Shown here: positions 63,638 through 64,000 of the stretch, piece by piece
Numbering within the stretch: the stretch's first letter is position 1
How the letters are laid out: each line of letters begins with the position of its first letter
From: Clostridia bacterium
GTDB taxonomy: Bacteria > Acidobacteriota > Terriglobia > Terriglobales > Acidobacteriaceae
Assembly (NCBI GenBank): GCA_035561135.1
Contig: DATMYA010000071.1
Span: forward strand, 142,041 to 206,040
DNA: 64,000 nucleotides
Direction: 5' to 3'
Position numbers and translations under genes: made by a program
The notes under the pieces: model-generated
Told to the model about the DNA's origin: nothing
What the model saw: the letters and a program-made list of their open reading frames with translations, nothing else
Databases searched by the model: none

Positions 63638-64000
63638 TCAAGGCTGATTGGTTCGTTCGATCAATTTCAGAAACTCGGCGTGAACACGCGGATCTACGGA
63701 CAGTTCCGGATGGAACGTGGCCGCCATGGTACTTCCCTGCCGCACGAGGACGGGAAAGCCATCGCGCTCGGCGAGCACTTCGACCGTGGGGCCGACGTTT
63801 TCAATGCGGGGCGCGCGTATATAGACCTGTTCGAGTGGGCCGCCTTCGAGCTTGGTCACATTCTCAACGATGGCGGATTCTAGCTGGCGTCCGTAGGCGT
63901 TTCGGCGAATGGTGATGTCCAGCGCGCCGAGTCCCTGCTGCGGAGGATTCTCAACATCTTTGGCGAGAAGGATAGCTCCCGCGCAGGTGCCGAAGGTTGG
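63638..64000 (-). CDS. pdxT: Pyridoxal 5'-phosphate synthase glutaminase subunit PdxT (5' end outside window)
   Basis: PdxT supplies ammonia to PdxS in PLP synthesis. The visible 120 residues are the C-terminal two thirds of a class I-like glutamine amidotransferase. The nucleophile region is 'FGTCAGAILLAKDV' with the catalytic Cys, then 'LGALDITIRRNAYGRQLES', 'FIRAPRIE'-like sequence, and the catalytic His-x-Glu in 'MAATFHPELSVDPRVHAEF'. The frame is open to the window edge. The gene continues beyond position 64000; pdxS would be expected there. Confidence 0.92.
   Translation of the reverse strand, partial: PTFGTCAGAILLAKDVENPPQQGLGALDITIRRNAYGRQLESAIVENVTKLEGGPLEQVYIRAPRIENVGPTVEVLAERDGFPVLVRQGSTMAATFHPELSVDPRVHAEFLKLIERTNQP

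Overview
The window is a stretch of ordinary chromosome from a moderately GC-rich, Gram-negative didermal bacterium, most likely an acidobacterium of the Terriglobia type. This assignment is an inference. It rests on a complete Tol-Pal operon, a hopanoid cluster, secreted proteins with Ig-like and beta-propeller domains, a HemX-HemA-HemC-HemD operon beside a HemQ-type coproheme decarboxylase, and recurrent short 'cctgagcg...cgaaggatc' repeats. There is no CRISPR array, phage, transposase or integrase. Gene density is high and most genes overlap or nearly touch within operons.

Layout. 0-5.5 kb (minus strand): tolQ-tolR-tolA/tonB-tolB-pal-cpoB, the trans-envelope machine that holds the outer membrane to peptidoglycan during division. 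5.8-9 kb: recN and a secreted TIGR03118-type beta-propeller protein. 9-20.7 kb (plus strand): an isoprenoid/hopanoid block, ispH, shc, hpnH, hpnA, hpnG, two zinc-type dehydrogenases, hpnC, hpnD and hpnE. Together these convert farnesyl diphosphate to squalene, cyclise it to hopene, and add and process the adenosine-derived side chain. 20.7-32.4 kb (minus strand): cysK, an orphan secretin, a HAD phosphatase coupled to a YmdB-type phosphodiesterase, a peptidoglycan-recycling operon (nagZ, anmK and a solute-binding lipoprotein), and mutS.

32.6-46.4 kb: a GalT-like protein, small conserved proteins, and a heme operon (hemX/ccsA-like, hemA, hemC, hemD) preceded by a CRP/FNR-type palindrome and a TATAAT box. 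These are followed by an S9 peptidase, a frameshifted membrane HD-domain gene, nth, two divergent chlorite-dismutase-family paralogues (one a canonical HemQ), a DedA protein and rdgB. 46.6-51.1 kb: a large secreted Ig-repeat plus PQQ-like propeller protein with a small secreted partner, a PAS protein, tRNA-Arg(ACG), and a candidate small hairpin RNA behind a sigma-54-like promoter.

51.1-64 kb: a copper-type P1B ATPase with two YHS and two HMBD metal-binding modules, a TlpA lipoprotein, and a GT2 glycosyltransferase. Next is a pterin block (two PTPS-type enzymes, folE and an SDR) that resembles a tetrahydrobiopterin pathway. The window closes with a rhomboid protease, truB, a bifunctional-nuclease-family protein, miaB and the 3' part of pdxT.

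The least expected features are the two dehydrogenases inside the hopanoid cluster, the sigma-54-like small RNA, the active-site-altered Cld and GalT proteins, and the PTPS-FolE-SDR cluster. All functional assignments come from reading the sequence and from family knowledge. No database searches were run.
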